A DNA stretch of 64,000 nt, taken from Derxia gummosa DSM 723 (lineage in GTDB: Bacteria; Pseudomonadota; Gammaproteobacteria; Burkholderiales; Burkholderiaceae_E). The notes below the pieces were generated by a model. It saw only the letters and a program-made list of their open reading frames with translations. It was not told where the DNA came from and searched no databases. Positions 20,627 to 29,921 of the stretch are shown here, in pieces. The stretch covers positions 992,001-1,056,000 of the forward strand of contig NZ_AXWS01000008.1 of the NCBI RefSeq assembly GCF_000482785.1. Reading direction: 5' to 3'. Within the stretch, counting starts at the first letter, position 1, and each line of letters opens with the position of its first letter. A program made the position numbers and the translations under genes.

Positions 20627-21643
20627 ATGAAAGCCATCGCCGCTCCCCGCCCGCAACCGATCGACGCGCCCGACGCGCTGATCGACCTCCAACTTCCCGC
20701 CCCCGTGCCCGGCCCGCGCGACCTCCTCGTCGAGGTGCGCGCGGTGTCGGTCAACCCGGTCGACACCAAGATCCGCGCCCACGCCGCCACACCCGACGGC
20801 AGCCCGCGCGTGCTCGGCTGGGACGCCGCCGGCGTGGTGCGCGCGGTCGGCGCCGAAGCGAGCCTGTTCCGCCCCGGCGACGCTGTCTGGTACGCGGGCG
20901 ATCTGCTGCGCCCCGGCTCGAATGCCGAGCTGCAATGCGTGGACGAACGCCTCGTCGGCCGCAAGCCCGCGAGCCTCGGCTGGGCCGAGGCGGCGGCGCT
21001 GCCGCTCACCGCGATCACCGCGTGGGAGCTGCTGTTCGACCGGCTCCAGGTGGCGCGCGACGGCGGTGAGGGCGAGGCGCTGCTCATCGTCGGCGCGGCT
21101 GGTGGCGTCGGCTCGGTGCTGGTGCAGCTCGCGCGCCGGCTCACGAAGCTGCGCGTCATCGCCACCGCCTCGCGGCCCGAGAGCGCGGCCTGGGTGCGCG
21201 ACCTCGGCGCGCATGACGTCATCGACCACCGCCAGCCGCTCGACGCGGAGCTGGCCACGCTGGGCGTCGCGCCGCGCTACATCGCAAGCCTGACCCAGAC
21301 CGAGCGCCACTTCGCCGCGCTGGCCACGGCGGTCGCGCCGCAAGGCCGCATCGCGCTCATCGACGATCCGGCCACGCCGCCCGACTTCCGCCTGCTCAAG
21401 CGCAAGAGCGTGTCGCTGCACTGGGAGTTCATGTACACGCGCTCGATGTTCCAGACCGCCGACATGGCGGCCCAGCACACGCTGCTCGACAGCGTGGCCG
21501 ATCTGGTGGATGCAGGCGTCCTCCGCAGCACGCTCACGGCCGTCGGCGGCGCGATCAACGCGGCCAATCTGCGCGCCGCCCATCGCCAGCTCGAAAGCGG
21601 GACGAGCATCGGCAAGCTGGTGCTGGAGGGATTCGGTGACTGA
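20627..21643 (+). CDS. zinc-type alcohol dehydrogenase / quinone oxidoreductase family protein
   Basis: Medium-chain NADPH-dependent oxidoreductase, 338 residues. The GroES-like domain starts MKAIAAPRPQPIDAPDALID and has DLLVEVRAVSVNPVDTKIR; the Rossmann motif is LLIVGAAGGVGSVLVQLARRL. The catalytic-zinc cysteine motif of true alcohol dehydrogenases is not seen, so it fits the QOR/YhdH-like branch (reduction of quinones or enones). ATG at 20627 is chosen because upstream codons fall in the LysR gene. Divergent from that regulator. Confidence 0.9.
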   Translation: MKAIAAPRPQPIDAPDALIDLQLPAPVPGPRDLLVEVRAVSVNPVDTKIRAHAATPDGSPRVLGWDAAGVVRAVGAEASLFRPGDAVWYAGDLLRPGSNAELQCVDERLVGRKPASLGWAEAAALPLTAITAWELLFDRLQVARDGGEGEALLIVGAAGGVGSVLVQLARRLTKLRVIATASRPESAAWVRDLGAHDVIDHRQPLDAELATLGVAPRYIASLTQTERHFAALATAVAPQGRIALIDDPATPPDFRLLKRKSVSLHWEFMYTRSMFQTADMAAQHTLLDSVADLVDAGVLRSTLTAVGGAINAANLRAAHRQLESGTSIGKLVLEGFGD

Positions 21644-21727
21644 AGCGCACGGTCGCCGAAGGCAGGACGCACGACACCGACACGGCCGCCCCTCCCGGCG
21701 GCTGGTGCTGCCCGCGCGGCCGGCCGC

Positions 21728-22846
21728 TCAAGCCGCCGCCAGCTCCGCCACCCGCTGCTCGATCGCCTCGCGGCCGAGCGGCGTCGCAATCACGATCAGC
21801 ACCTGCCCGCCGGCCACGTCCTGCTCGACCGGCGGGCTGAACTGCCACTGGTCGCCCTGGGCCAGCAACGGATGCACGCGCGGCGCGTTCGCCTCGCGCA
21901 GCGCCACCACCACGTAATCGCGCGACGGCGGCGCGAGCGTGCCGAGCGCGACCGTCGGCAGCGTCGCCGGCAGCGTGATCTCCTCGACGCGCAGCGCGTC
22001 GGAGCGCCGCAGCATCTGGTCCATGAAGTTGACCGCATGCGGCCGCAGCATGGCCGAGGCGATGCGCAGCCCGCCGGTGAAGTCGGGCGACACGATCTCG
22101 TCGGCACCGACGCGGCGGCACTTCTCGATGTTGCGCACGTCGTGCACGCGCGCCACCACACGCAGCTTTGGGTTGAGCTGCTTGGCCGTGAGCACGATGA
22201 CCATGTTCTTCGCGTCCTCGCCGGTCACGGCGAACAGGCCGGCCGCGTGCTTGATGCCGGCCTCGATCAGCGTGTCGTCGTCGGCGCCGTCGCCCTGGAT
22301 CGCATAGGGCTCGTGGCCGATCTCGCGCATGCGCTCGATGTGGCGTTCCAATGCTTCCTGAGCGTCGTCCACCGCCACATGCGCGTGGCGCGTGGCATTG
22401 AGTTCGCGCGCCACGTTGCCGCCGACGCGGCCCATGCCGCAGACGATGTAATGGCCGTGCAGCTTGTCGATGGCCTTCACCATGCGTTGTCTCCTGCGTT
22501 CGGGATCGAGGCTGCGCTCGACCAGCACGGCGGTGATGATCGAGAACATGTAGGTCCAGGCGCCGATGCCCGACACCGCGATGCCGACGTTGAACAGCCG
22601 GCCCCAGGGATGCTGCGACAGGTCGACGATCTCGCCGTAGCCGATCGTGGCCACGGTGATGAAGGTCATGTAGAAGCCGTCGAACAGCGTCGTCGCGCCG
22701 CCACCGATGTGCCTGAAGCCGAAGGCGCCCACGGTGAGGATGGTCGCGAAGGCGAGCGCCACGTAGCGCAGTTCGCGGCGCAGCGCGAGGCTGGCGAGGG
22801 TGAGCGGGCGACGGGGCTTCATCGTTGTTGTTGGGCGCGGAATCAC
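21728..22846 (-). CDS. voltage-independent K+ channel with RCK (TrkA-N) domain
   Basis: Kch/MthK-like channel, 372 residues. The pore region has one membrane helix (VALAFATILTVGAFGF), the selectivity filter TVATIGYGE (TIGYG at 67-71) and the second helix LFNVGIAVSGIGAWTYMFSIITAVL. Then come an RCK_N domain with HYIVCGMGRVGGNVAREL (Rossmann GxGxxG) and a C-terminal RCK_C-like domain (EITLPATLPTVALGTL). Start is uncertain: GTG at 22846 has AAGG upstream, ATG at 22822 would remove eight residues. The DNA upstream is AT-richer and holds no other gene. Confidence 0.92.
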   Translation of the reverse strand: MIPRPTTTMKPRRPLTLASLALRRELRYVALAFATILTVGAFGFRHIGGGATTLFDGFYMTFITVATIGYGEIVDLSQHPWGRLFNVGIAVSGIGAWTYMFSIITAVLVERSLDPERRRQRMVKAIDKLHGHYIVCGMGRVGGNVARELNATRHAHVAVDDAQEALERHIERMREIGHEPYAIQGDGADDDTLIEAGIKHAAGLFAVTGEDAKNMVIVLTAKQLNPKLRVVARVHDVRNIEKCRRVGADEIVSPDFTGGLRIASAMLRPHAVNFMDQMLRRSDALRVEEITLPATLPTVALGTLAPPSRDYVVVALREANAPRVHPLLAQGDQWQFSPPVEQDVAGGQVLIVIATPLGREAIEQRVAELAAA

Positions 22847-23088
22847 CCGACCTTATCGCATCGCGCAAGCAGCCGAACTTGCGAAATGGCAAGCCGGGCG
22901 ACGTGGCGCGGCAACGTCGGCGGCTAGCGAAAATCGCCAATCTCCGGCGCCGCCGGAATGGTGTGAAAGCCCGCTGCTAGCATGGCCGCCCGCTCGTCGG
23001 GCGAGCCTCCCGCGACCGCCCGCGCGCACCACGACAATCACACGGAGACACCCGGCGCGCGCCCTCCGCGCCGCCGGGCGAAGGAAAC

Positions 23089-25254
23089 ATGAAGCCCACC
23101 GCTCGCACCTCCGGCGGCCTGCCGCCGCTCGCCCTCGCCTGCTGCGCCGCCGCCATCGCCAATCTCGCCGCGCCGGCCGCCGCCCAGACCGCGCCCGCGA
23201 CGTCCCGGACCGCGCCCGCCACGCTCGACAGCGTGATCGTGCGCTCGACGCGCATCGACACCTCGCCCTTCGAGGCGGCCGCGTCGGTGGACGTGGTGGA
23301 CGGCGCCCGCGCGCGCGACGGCAAGCTCCAGGTGAACCTGTCGGAAAGCCTCGGCGGCGTGCCCGGCCTGACGCTGCGCGACCGCCAGAACTACGCCCAG
23401 GACCAGCAGCTCTCCATCCGCGGCTTCGGCGCGCGCTCGGCCTTCGGCGTGCGCGGCGTGCGCATCTACGTGGACGGCATCCCGGCCACGCTGCCCGACG
23501 GCCAGGGCCAGCTCAGCAACATCGACCTCGGCGCGCTTGACCGCATCGAGGTGCTGCGCGGCCCCTTCTCGGCGCTGTACGGCAACAGCGCCGGCGGCGT
23601 GATCCAGGCCTTCACCGCCGAGGGCAAGGGCGCGCCGACGCTCGAAGGCGGCTATGCCTTCGGCTCCTTCGGCACGCAACGCGAAAGCCTGCGCTTCAGC
23701 GGCGAGACCGGCGGCCTCGGCTACAGCTTCAGCGGCAGCCATTTCGAGACCGGCGGCTACCGCGAACACAGCGTCACCCAACGCGACCTCGGCAACGTCA
23801 AGCTCACGACCCGCCCCGACGAGTGGAGCAAGCTGACCATCGTCGCCAACTACGTGAACCTCAAGGCGCAGGACCCGCTCGGCCTGACGCGCGCCAACTT
23901 CGAGCGCGACCCGCGCGGCGTTGAATCGGTTGCCCTCAGCTTCGACACCCGCAAGACCGTGCAGCAGACCCAGGGTGGCCTGCAGTACGAACGCCAGATC
24001 AACGCCGCCAACAGCCTCGCGTTCTCGGTGTACGACGGCCATCGCGACACGGTGCAGTACCAGGCCATTCCGACCGGCCCGCAGAACGCCGCCACCCACC
24101 CGGGCGGCGTCATCGGCCTCGGCCGCGAGTACTACGGCGTCGATGCGCGCTGGAACTGGAAGGGCGAGCTGGCCGGCCGACCGCTCAAGCTCGTGGGCGG
24201 CGTCGCCGCCGACGCGCTCGACGAGAACCGCAAGGGCTACCAGAACTTCATCGGCGGCACGACCGGCGTCATGGGCGCGCTGCGTCGCGACGAGAACAAC
24301 AAGAGCTGGAACATCGACCAGTACGTGCAGGCCGAGTGGCGCTTCGCGACCGACTGGAAGCTCGATGCCGGCGTGCGCCACAGCCGCATCGGCGTGAAGT
24401 CGATCGACCGCTACATCGTTCCGGGCAACCCAGACGACAGCGGCAGCACCGACTACACCGCCACCCTGCCCGTCGTCGGCCTGCAGTACGCGGCCACGCC
24501 CGACCTGCGCCTGTATGCAACCGCCGGCCGCGGCTTCGAGACGCCCACGCTCAACGAACTGGCCTACCGCGCCAACGGCCTGACCGGCATGAACTTCGGC
24601 CTCCAGCCCTCGCGCAGCGACAACCTCGAAGTCGGCGCCAAGTGGCGTCACGGCCCGGGCCTGCTGACGCTCGCCGCCTTCCGCACGAGCAACGACAACG
24701 AAATCGTCACCCTCACGAACACGGGCGGCCGCGCGACCTATCAGAACGCCGGCAGCACCCGTCGCCAGGGCGTCGAGCTGTCGTGGTCGGCCGAGTACGA
24801 GCACGACATCCGCACCCAGATCGCGTACACGCTGGTGGACGCAACCTACCGCGAGACCTTCGCCACCTGCACCGGCACGCCTTGCGCGACGCCCAACACG
24901 ACGATTCCGGCTGGCCGCCACATCCCCGGTGTCGCGCGCCAGCAAGGCTTTGCCGAGCTGGCCTGGGCGCCGGCCACCGGCCCGCGCGCGAGCATCGAGG
25001 GCCGCGTCGTCGATCGCGTGTACGTGAACGACGCCAATTCCGACGCCGCCGGTGGCTATGGCACGGTCGGCCTCGGCGCGGGCTGGCTGGTGAAGCAGGC
25101 GGGCTGGTCGATCACCGGTTTCGGCCGCGTCGACAACGTGTTCGACCGCAAGTACGCAGGTTCGGTCATCGTCAACGAGGGCAACAGCCGCTTCTTCGAA
25201 CCGGCACCGGGCCGCAACTGGATCGCCGGCGTGACGGGCGCGGTCAGCTTCTGA
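23089..25254 (+). CDS. TonB-dependent outer membrane receptor
   Basis: 721-residue siderophore- or metal-type receptor. The signal peptide ends around APAAAQTAP. The plug domain has LDSVIVRSTRIDTSPF, SLGGVPGLTLRDRQNYAQDQ, LSIRGFGARSAFGVRGVRIYVDG and RIEVLRGPFSALYGNSAGGV. The barrel ends NVFDRKYAGSVIVNEGNSRFFEPAPGRNWIAGVTGAVSF with terminal Phe. GAAGGAAAC precedes the ATG. It stands alone between the channel gene and a chemoreceptor; no TonB, ABC or Fur-box sequence is nearby, so the ligand cannot be named. PAGRHIPGVARQQGFAEL suggests the FecA/FhuE-like PF00593 group. Confidence 0.93.
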   Translation: MKPTARTSGGLPPLALACCAAAIANLAAPAAAQTAPATSRTAPATLDSVIVRSTRIDTSPFEAAASVDVVDGARARDGKLQVNLSESLGGVPGLTLRDRQNYAQDQQLSIRGFGARSAFGVRGVRIYVDGIPATLPDGQGQLSNIDLGALDRIEVLRGPFSALYGNSAGGVIQAFTAEGKGAPTLEGGYAFGSFGTQRESLRFSGETGGLGYSFSGSHFETGGYREHSVTQRDLGNVKLTTRPDEWSKLTIVANYVNLKAQDPLGLTRANFERDPRGVESVALSFDTRKTVQQTQGGLQYERQINAANSLAFSVYDGHRDTVQYQAIPTGPQNAATHPGGVIGLGREYYGVDARWNWKGELAGRPLKLVGGVAADALDENRKGYQNFIGGTTGVMGALRRDENNKSWNIDQYVQAEWRFATDWKLDAGVRHSRIGVKSIDRYIVPGNPDDSGSTDYTATLPVVGLQYAATPDLRLYATAGRGFETPTLNELAYRANGLTGMNFGLQPSRSDNLEVGAKWRHGPGLLTLAAFRTSNDNEIVTLTNTGGRATYQNAGSTRRQGVELSWSAEYEHDIRTQIAYTLVDATYRETFATCTGTPCATPNTTIPAGRHIPGVARQQGFAELAWAPATGPRASIEGRVVDRVYVNDANSDAAGGYGTVGLGAGWLVKQAGWSITGFGRVDNVFDRKYAGSVIVNEGNSRFFEPAPGRNWIAGVTGAVSF

Positions 25255-25262
25255 GGCCTCTT

Positions 25263-25292
25263 TCTGGCTGTGGTGATCACACTACAGCCAGA
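25263..25292 (+). terminator. hairpin after the TonB receptor gene
   Basis: A 13-base-pair stem (one G-U pair) with the four-base loop ATCA starts eight bases after the receptor stop: TCTGGCTGTGGTG pairs with CACTACAGCCAGA. No T run follows, so it is an atypical terminator or a 3'-end stabiliser. Confidence 0.5.
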
Positions 25293-25468
25293 GGTTCAGA
25301 CGCCGTTCACACGGCGCCATACGCGACGGTAGAACGCCCGCGCGCGTGCCAAGCAGAACGACATTCCGTTCGCGCGAACAGCCGGGTTTTGCGGGCGTTT
25401 GCCGCGCTGCGTCGCCATTTGTCCCTGCCGAGACTCGGGTTACTACCAACACGAGTCCAGGGACAACC

Positions 25469-27043
25469 ATGAACCGCCTCCTCCCGCTGACGGTCAGGCA
25501 GCAATTGCTGCTCAGCTTCGGCAGCCTGTGCGCCGCCTGCCTGCTCATCGCGATGCTCGGCATCCTGGCGCTGAGTGATGCCAACCAGCGCTTCTTCATC
25601 TACATCAACGGCTTTGGCGAACGGGTCGCCACCGTCAGCCAGCTCGGCAACTCGACCAAGGACATGGCCATCGCCACGCGCAACGCTCTGCTCGCGGGCG
25701 ACACGGCGACCCGCGATCGTCAGCTGGCGCATGCCCGTGACGCCAGTGCGCGCTCGGATGCCTTGCTGGCCCATTACAACGAACTGGTGGCCTCGGCGAC
25801 CGACATGGACGACCAAGCACGCGCGACCGCCGCCCGCCTCAACCAGATCGAACGCGAATACCGTGACGTGGCGCTGCGGCTGCTCGCGCATGTGACTGCC
25901 GGCGAACGCGACGCCGCACTCGGGGTGATCACCCGGGAATGCATGCCGCTGCTCGACAGCCTGGATACGGTGCTGGCCGATTACGTGGCGCTCTCGACCC
26001 GCATCCAGCGCGAACGCGGCGACAGCGCCCTCGCCAGCCTGACGCGTCAGCGCGCCCTGCTCATGACGGTGAGCGCGCTGGCTCTTGTCGGATCGCTGCT
26101 GCTCGGCATCTGGCTGGTCCGCAGCCTTGGTGGCGCGCTCGGCGCCGAGCCGGCACTGCTGCGTGCCGTCGTGGGTCGGGTGGCCGACGGCGATCTGCGC
26201 CCGATTCCCGAAGCCGCGCGCGCCCCCGCCGGCAGCGTGCTGGCCTCGCTCGGCGCGATGCAGATGGCGCTCGTGACGCTGATCGGCCGGGTCGGCACCG
26301 CCGCCGACAGTATCGCGACCGCCTCGGGCCAGATCGCCTCGGGCAACCAGGATCTGTCGCGGCGCACCGAGCAGCAGGCCAGCGCGCTTCAGCAGACGAC
26401 CGCGCAGATGCATCAGATGACGGACACCGTGCGCGCGAGCACCGACGGCGCCCACCAGGCGAGCCAGCTCGCGACCGAGGCTGCGCGTGTCGCCAACGAA
26501 GGCGGCGCGGTGATGGAACGGGTGGTCGGCACGATGGACGAGATCACCGAATCGAGCCGCCGCATCGCCGACATCATCGGCGTCATCGACGGCATCGCCT
26601 TCCAGACCAACATCCTGGCCCTCAACGCGGCGGTGGAAGCGGCGCGTGCCGGCGATCAGGGACGAGGCTTCGCGGTAGTGGCGCAGGAGGTTCGCTCGCT
26701 CGCGAGCCGCTCGGCCAGCGCGGCGCGCGAGATCAAGCAGCTCATCGACGACTCGACCCAGCGCGTCGAGGCGGGCAGTCAGCTCGCGGGCGAGGCGGGC
26801 ACGACGATCGCCAGCGTGGTCCGGCAGGTGAATCTCATGAGCGATCTGATCGCCGACATCCACGCTGCCGCGAGCGAGCAGGCCAGCGGCATCGTCCAGG
26901 TGAACCAGGCCGTCGGCTCGCTCGACGGTGCCACCCAGCAGAACGCGGCGCTGGTCGAGCAGAGCGCCGCCGCCGCCGACAGCCTGCGCGTCCAGGCCGA
27001 AAGCATGGCGGCGCTGGTGGGCCGGTTCAGGCTGGCGGGCTGA
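25469..27043 (+). CDS. methyl-accepting chemotaxis protein
   Basis: 524-residue transmembrane chemoreceptor. First membrane helix about residues 12-34 ([23 protein letters not shown]), a periplasmic four-helix-bundle sensor of about 160 residues, second membrane helix about 198-218 ([20 protein letters not shown]), a HAMP region and the cytoplasmic signalling domain. The tip hairpin is [20 protein letters not shown]. No C-terminal CheR pentapeptide (it ends VGRFRLAG). Orphan receptor: no che genes adjacent. Start from CAGGGA spaced before the ATG at 25469. Its 3' end overlaps the converging RlmN-like gene by 17 bases. Confidence 0.94.
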   Translation: MNRLLPLTVRQQLLLSFGSLCAACLLIAMLGILALSDANQRFFIYINGFGERVATVSQLGNSTKDMAIATRNALLAGDTATRDRQLAHARDASARSDALLAHYNELVASATDMDDQARATAARLNQIEREYRDVALRLLAHVTAGERDAALGVITRECMPLLDSLDTVLADYVALSTRIQRERGDSALASLTRQRALLMTVSALALVGSLLLGIWLVRSLGGALGAEPALLRAVVGRVADGDLRPIPEAARAPAGSVLASLGAMQMALVTLIGRVGTAADSIATASGQIASGNQDLSRRTEQQASALQQTTAQMHQMTDTVRASTDGAHQASQLATEAARVANEGGAVMERVVGTMDEITESSRRIADIIGVIDGIAFQTNILALNAAVEAARAGDQGRGFAVVAQEVRSLASRSASAAREIKQLIDDSTQRVEAGSQLAGEAGTTIASVVRQVNLMSDLIADIHAAASEQASGIVQVNQAVGSLDGATQQNAALVEQSAAAADSLRVQAESMAALVGRFRLAG

Positions 27044-28076
27044 CGCGTCGGCGGGCGGGCGGCGCGACCGTCGCCTCGCTGCCGAGCATGCGGGCCCGCA
27101 GCTGACCGCAGCCGCCCTCCACGTCCTGCCCGGCCGAACGGCGCAGCTTGGCGAGCACGCCGCGCCGGTGCAGGCCGCGCGCGATCTCGGCGGCCCGTTC
27201 CCACGATGGCCGGCGGAAGGCATCTCCGTCGACCGTGTTGTAGGGAATGAGGTTCATCAGCGCGTACTTGCCCGCGAGCAGCCGCACGATGCCGTCGAGT
27301 TCGTCGGGGCCGTCGTTGATCCCCTCGATCAGCGTCCACTGGTACTGGATCGGATAGCCGGTCGCGCGGGCATAGCGCTCGCCCAGTTCGACGAGATCGG
27401 CCGGGTCGATGCGCGGCGCGCGCGGCAGCAGCTGCGCGCGCAGCTCGGGCCGCGTCGTGTGCAGCGACAGCGCCAGCGCCGGCTTCACCGGCCCCTGCGG
27501 CAGCCGCTCGAACACGCGTTCGTCGCCCACCGTCGAGAACACGAGCTGCTTGTGGCCGATGCCACCCACGGTGCCGAGCAGCTCGATGGCCTCCATCACG
27601 TTGTCGAGGTTGTGGGCCGGCTCGCCCATGCCCATGAACACCACCTTGCGCACCGGCCGGCGCGCCCGCGCGAGCGCGACCTGGGCCACGATCTCGGCGC
27701 TGCCCACCTGCCGCAGCAGGCCCGACTTGCCGGTCATGCAGAACACGCAACCGACGGCGCAGCCCACCTGCGACGACACGCACACACCATCGCGCGGCAG
27801 CAGCACGCTTTCCACCGTCTGTCCGTCGGCCAGCCGCACCAGCAGCCGCGCCGAACCGTCCTCGCCCGGATGCTCGGCCGCCACCGTCGCCAACCCGGCC
27901 AGCTCGGCCTCGATCGCCGCGAACTCGGCGCGCGCCGATTGCGGCGGCACATCCTCGGGCCGTAGCCGTCCATGCCCGGGCGGCAGCGCCTGCGACCAGC
28001 GCCGCAACAGGCGCCGCACATGACAGGGCAGCGCGCCGCGCGCGCCTAGGCGTTCATGAATCTCTCTAATCTGCAT
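27027..28076 (-). CDS. RlmN/Cfr-family radical SAM RNA methyltransferase (second-type RlmN)
   Basis: 349 residues. The radical SAM cluster is Cys106-xxx-Cys110-xx-Cys113 in [16 protein letters not shown]; Cys99, seven residues before, and Cys323 in [10 protein letters not shown] sit where E. coli RlmN has its two catalytic cysteines (118 and 355). [16 protein letters not shown] and [12 protein letters not shown] are RlmN motifs too. It is shorter than RlmN (about 384) and not in the ispG-hisS context where the housekeeping rlmN is normally found, so it is likely a paralogue that modifies C2 of an adenosine in rRNA or tRNA. Target not known. Confidence 0.88.
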   Translation of the reverse strand: MQIREIHERLGARGALPCHVRRLLRRWSQALPPGHGRLRPEDVPPQSARAEFAAIEAELAGLATVAAEHPGEDGSARLLVRLADGQTVESVLLPRDGVCVSSQVGCAVGCVFCMTGKSGLLRQVGSAEIVAQVALARARRPVRKVVFMGMGEPAHNLDNVMEAIELLGTVGGIGHKQLVFSTVGDERVFERLPQGPVKPALALSLHTTRPELRAQLLPRAPRIDPADLVELGERYARATGYPIQYQWTLIEGINDGPDELDGIVRLLAGKYALMNLIPYNTVDGDAFRRPSWERAAEIARGLHRRGVLAKLRRSAGQDVEGGCGQLRARMLGSEATVAPPARRRVSPPA

Positions 28077-28231
28077 GGCCGCGATTGTGCCCGGCAGCCG
28101 ACGCCGCCCGTGCCGACCCCTGCGCCGGTCGTCATGGCACCGCACGCGGACGGTCGGCCCCGATTGGCATGGTCTTGGCGTGGAACCGCCGCTTGCGCGA
28201 CCGGCGCGACAAAACCCACAGGAGCACGACC

Positions 28232-28471
28232 ATGAGCAGCACCCCCGAAGGCTATTTCATCGACTGGGATGGCAATGCCCGCGACGCCAATGACCCGGGA
28301 AACGGCTATTTCACCGAAGTGGACAAGATCGCCAAATACGTGGCCGTGAAGCACAAGAACGGCACCCTCGTGCACGAGGCGACTTTCTATCCCACGCTTG
28401 AAGCCATCGAGAAAAAGGGCATCAAGACCCAATTCGTCCCGAGCAGCCAGCCTTGGGGCAAACAGGAATGA
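28232..28471 (+). CDS. small conserved hypothetical protein (79 aa)
   Basis: MSSTPEGYFIDWDGNARDAND, then GNGYFTEVDKIAKYVAVKHKNGTLVHEATFYPTLEAIEKKGIK and a PWGKQE end. Soluble, rich in Tyr and Lys, without a signal peptide; the pattern suggests a compact beta-rich domain. CAGGAG is eight bases before the ATG, so translation looks real. No family recognised. It is divergent from the RlmN-like gene, with 155 bases between the two start codons. Confidence 0.75.
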   Translation: MSSTPEGYFIDWDGNARDANDPGNGYFTEVDKIAKYVAVKHKNGTLVHEATFYPTLEAIEKKGIKTQFVPSSQPWGKQE

Positions 28472-29290
28472 AATCGCCGCGGCCCACTTCCGCTCACGCG
28501 GAATGAAAGGCCGCAAATTCCCGATGAATGGCGATTTGATGAAAATTTCGCCATTCATCCCGCGCGCTGCGCGCCACCGCGTTCCTGTAGGGACAGGATT
28601 CATCGGTCTGCGCCAGCACCGCAACCGCCGCATCGGGATACCTGCCGGAACGCCGGCGAGCGCAAATCGGCGCAATCCGCCGCATCGTTGACAACCGCGG
28701 CACGGTCAATGCCCCATCCGCTCGATGCACGGCGCGGCACCAATCCTTCATTCGCATCTCGTCAGTCGCATTCCCCATCACGCCTCGCTCCCACGCAATC
28801 GGCAGCAGCGAAATTTGTTTGGCGCAATGCCAGTCAAGTGAAGTTCTTCTCGTCGCCGCATCGGCACGCCCGCCGGTTTCAATCAAAACCGCATCACGAA
28901 ATTCCTGCACCCGGTGACCGAAATGCGAACGGTGATATCGGCCGGCACTTCGCGCAATTGGCGCATGCCAATACCGACCGGGCCGCACCATTCGTTCTGA
29001 TTACGGCAGCCAAAGTCGACGCGCCATGTTTGGCAATCAGGGGATTGGGCTGATTTGAACGTGATTTATTTCCGGCGGACCCCGAGTCGAATACCTGCGT
29101 CACGTTGACGCGTTGCAGCACGTTCATACACTTGACCGCGCCAATTCCCGTTGGCATCGCCCGATTCGATCGCAAGTGTGGGCTTGCCATCAATGCGTGG
29201 ATTCTTGGCGCATGTCGCGTGCGACTCAGCGGAAATCGGTCTCGCAGCTCCGGGCATTCCGCCCGGGGTCCACTTCACGAGAGGAATGCA
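28472..29290. other. 819-base stretch without a convincing gene
   Basis: G+C falls visibly below the neighbouring genes. The only long open frame (28494-28991, minus strand) lacks a ribosome site and has a Arg/His/Ser-rich composition unlike a folded protein. Two inverted repeats stand close to the preceding gene: TTCCGC/GCGGAA at 28488-28503 and a perfect 12-base pair GATGAATGGCGA/TCGCCATTCATC at 28523-28559 with a 13-base loop. The right end (29240-29290) is the leader of the PEP-CTERM gene. Possibly a decayed gene plus a regulatory region. Confidence 0.5.
28523..28559 (+). repeat. 12-bp perfect inverted repeat downstream of the 79-aa gene
   Basis: GATGAATGGCGA and TCGCCATTCATC flank a 13-base A/T-rich loop, 52 bases after the stop at 28471. 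It could terminate that transcript, although no T run follows. Confidence 0.5.
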
Positions 29291-29812
29291 ATGCGATTGC
29301 GACTCAAGCACGCGGCCGCCGCAGCGGTACTGGCGTTCGGCGCCACTGGCGCTGCCCACGCCGAACACTATGACCTCGGCCCGGTCGTCTACATCCTGCC
29401 GGCCAACACGGCCACCGGTCATGTCGACAACCTGACCATCGGCAGCTTCACGCTCACCGACAAGTCGAACATCGAGGGGCTGGTCTACGCGGCGGACACG
29501 CTAAGCGGCACCTATCCCTGGGGCGGCACCTTCTCCTTCACGCTCGCCTCAGTCAGCCCGACCGGCTCGATCGTGAGCGGCGTCGGCACCTACACCTCGT
29601 CGGGCGCCACCTTCAGCTACGACAACCTCGCGGCCGGCAGCTACACCGTCCGGGTCAGCTTCAACTGGGCCAACAGCGGCCAGCTTCGGCAGGCCCAGCT
29701 GTTCAGCACGATCGACACCACCACGGCGGTGCCTGAACCGGCACCGGTCGCGCTGGCGGGCCTGGGCGTCGCCTCGCTGCTGATCCGTCGCCGCAAGGCA
29801 CGAAAGGCCTGA
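29291..29812 (+). CDS. PEP-CTERM sorted exported protein
   Basis: 173 residues. The signal peptide MRLRLKHAAAAAVLAFGATGAAHA is followed by a beta-rich, Thr/Ser/Gly-rich domain (TATGHVDNLTIGSFTLTDKSN, GAGATF-like strands). The C terminus is the tripartite PEP-CTERM signal: VPEP, then a hydrophobic APVALAGLGVASLLI helix, then the basic RRRKARKA. Such proteins are cut by exosortase and usually released with exopolysaccharide. No exosortase gene is visible here, but the next gene is an EpsD-type isomerase, part of the same exopolysaccharide export systems. GAGGAA precedes the ATG. Confidence 0.92.
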   Translation: MRLRLKHAAAAAVLAFGATGAAHAEHYDLGPVVYILPANTATGHVDNLTIGSFTLTDKSNIEGLVYAADTLSGTYPWGGTFSFTLASVSPTGSIVSGVGTYTSSGATFSYDNLAAGSYTVRVSFNWANSGQLRQAQLFSTIDTTTAVPEPAPVALAGLGVASLLIRRRKARKA

Positions 29813-29921
29813 CCCGCCCGCCCCGTTCACGGGCCATTCCGGATGCCGCCGCGCTCGCGGCGGCATTCCCCGAGCGTCGCCGGTCAGGTGCGACGCGTCA
29901 TCGTCCATTTCCGAGTTTCGA

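Noticed and set aside
22950-23020. Resemblance to a cobalamin riboswitch before the TonB receptor (GGAATGGTGTGAAAGCCCGCTGC)
   Set aside because: The B12-box and other conserved blocks are missing; only a short chance similarity.
25263-25292. CRP-like site (TGTGGTGATCACACTA) after the TonB receptor gene
   Set aside because: The dyad is part of a longer perfect hairpin just after a stop codon, so a transcript 3' end is the better explanation.
28494-28991. 165-codon open frame in the AT-richer gap
   Set aside because: No ribosome site, composition not protein-like, and overlaps inverted repeats.
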